Positions 63,726 through 64,000 of a stretch of DNA of 64,000 nt are shown in pieces. The stretch is from Pelecanus crispus (lineage: Eukaryota; Chordata; Aves; Pelecaniformes; Pelecanidae): assembly GCF_030463565.1 (NCBI RefSeq), contig NC_134653.1:36517150-36581149 (forward strand). Reading direction: 5' to 3'. Position numbers and translations under genes: made by a program. The notes beneath the pieces are model-generated. The model had not been told where the DNA came from and ran no database searches. It saw only the letters and a program-made list of their open reading frames with translations. Position 1 is the stretch's first letter. Every line of letters begins with the position of its first letter.

Positions 63726-64000
63726 AGCCCACAGCTCAAGGCACTGGGGGAAGCAAAAGCTTTTCCTAGGGACACACTGGGGACCTTGAGAAGTTTCTTA
63801 CAACCCAAGAAGCCACTGAAGAACTGCTGGATGACAGCAGGCCTGAAGAACCCAATCTTGATGAAGGAAGGTTGATTTCAAGCTCTCTATTCTGCCTCTT
63901 CCGGATCTGATTTTCCTCTACTGCGATTTGTTTCAATCTGTGTTCCAGTAAAGCCTCAAAGCCTTGAGGGTGGTTTTAGGATGCTCATTTAGAGGGAAAA

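Larger units (their letters stand above)
62478..64000 (-). other. GALNT9: Partial GALNT9 intron upstream of the penultimate exon
   Basis: No further GALNT9 exon is visible to the right of 62477, so the window ends within the preceding intron. It contains a homeodomain-type palindrome CTAATTAG at 62901-62908 in a low-complexity-free block (about 62760-62930), a G8 run near 63162, an ATT-rich microsatellite at 63371-63404 and a CpG-rich patch at 63480-63730. Open frames in the CpG patch (for example plus strand 63471-63875) resemble no protein I know and are probably compositional. Confidence 0.7.

Overview
The window looks like bird chromosomal DNA. Two CR1 LINE 3' ends carry the avian ATTCTATG tail repeat (about 37482-37777). 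There is an ERV long terminal repeat of a type I remember as common in neoavian genomes (about 16737-17299). The only certain gene is a vertebrate one, GALNT9. There are no bacterial-style operons, and almost every open frame here is what chance gives in AT-rich non-coding DNA.

The right end holds the last two coding exons of GALNT9 on the minus strand. The penultimate exon is 62310-62477 and the last exon, with its stop, is 61403-61549. They encode most of the second and third repeats of the C-terminal ricin-B lectin domain. The rest of the gene lies to the right, beyond the window; 62478-64000 is part of the preceding intron. The 760-base terminal intron is almost filled by a degenerate array built on CTAGA (16 copies in about 630 bases) and ends in a 47-base pyrimidine tract at the acceptor. 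The likely 3' UTR runs leftward to the first canonical minus-strand AATAAA at 59774-59779.

Everything left of about 59.7 kb is gene-poor DNA downstream of GALNT9. It holds homopolymer runs, short tandem duplications, the LTR, the CR1 pair and some compact CpG-rich blocks. Two places deserve attention as possible unannotated genes. One is a CpG island at about 46.4-47.25 kb with a start-like ATGGCGGCGGC and a good GTAAGC splice donor. The other is an exon-like minus-strand block at 51798-51960 with coding-style GC-rich third positions between an acceptor and a donor. I could not assign either to a known family. No tRNA, rRNA, snRNA or CRISPR was seen. Nothing here amounts to a new multi-gene system; the best leads are the intronic array and these two candidate transcribed units.
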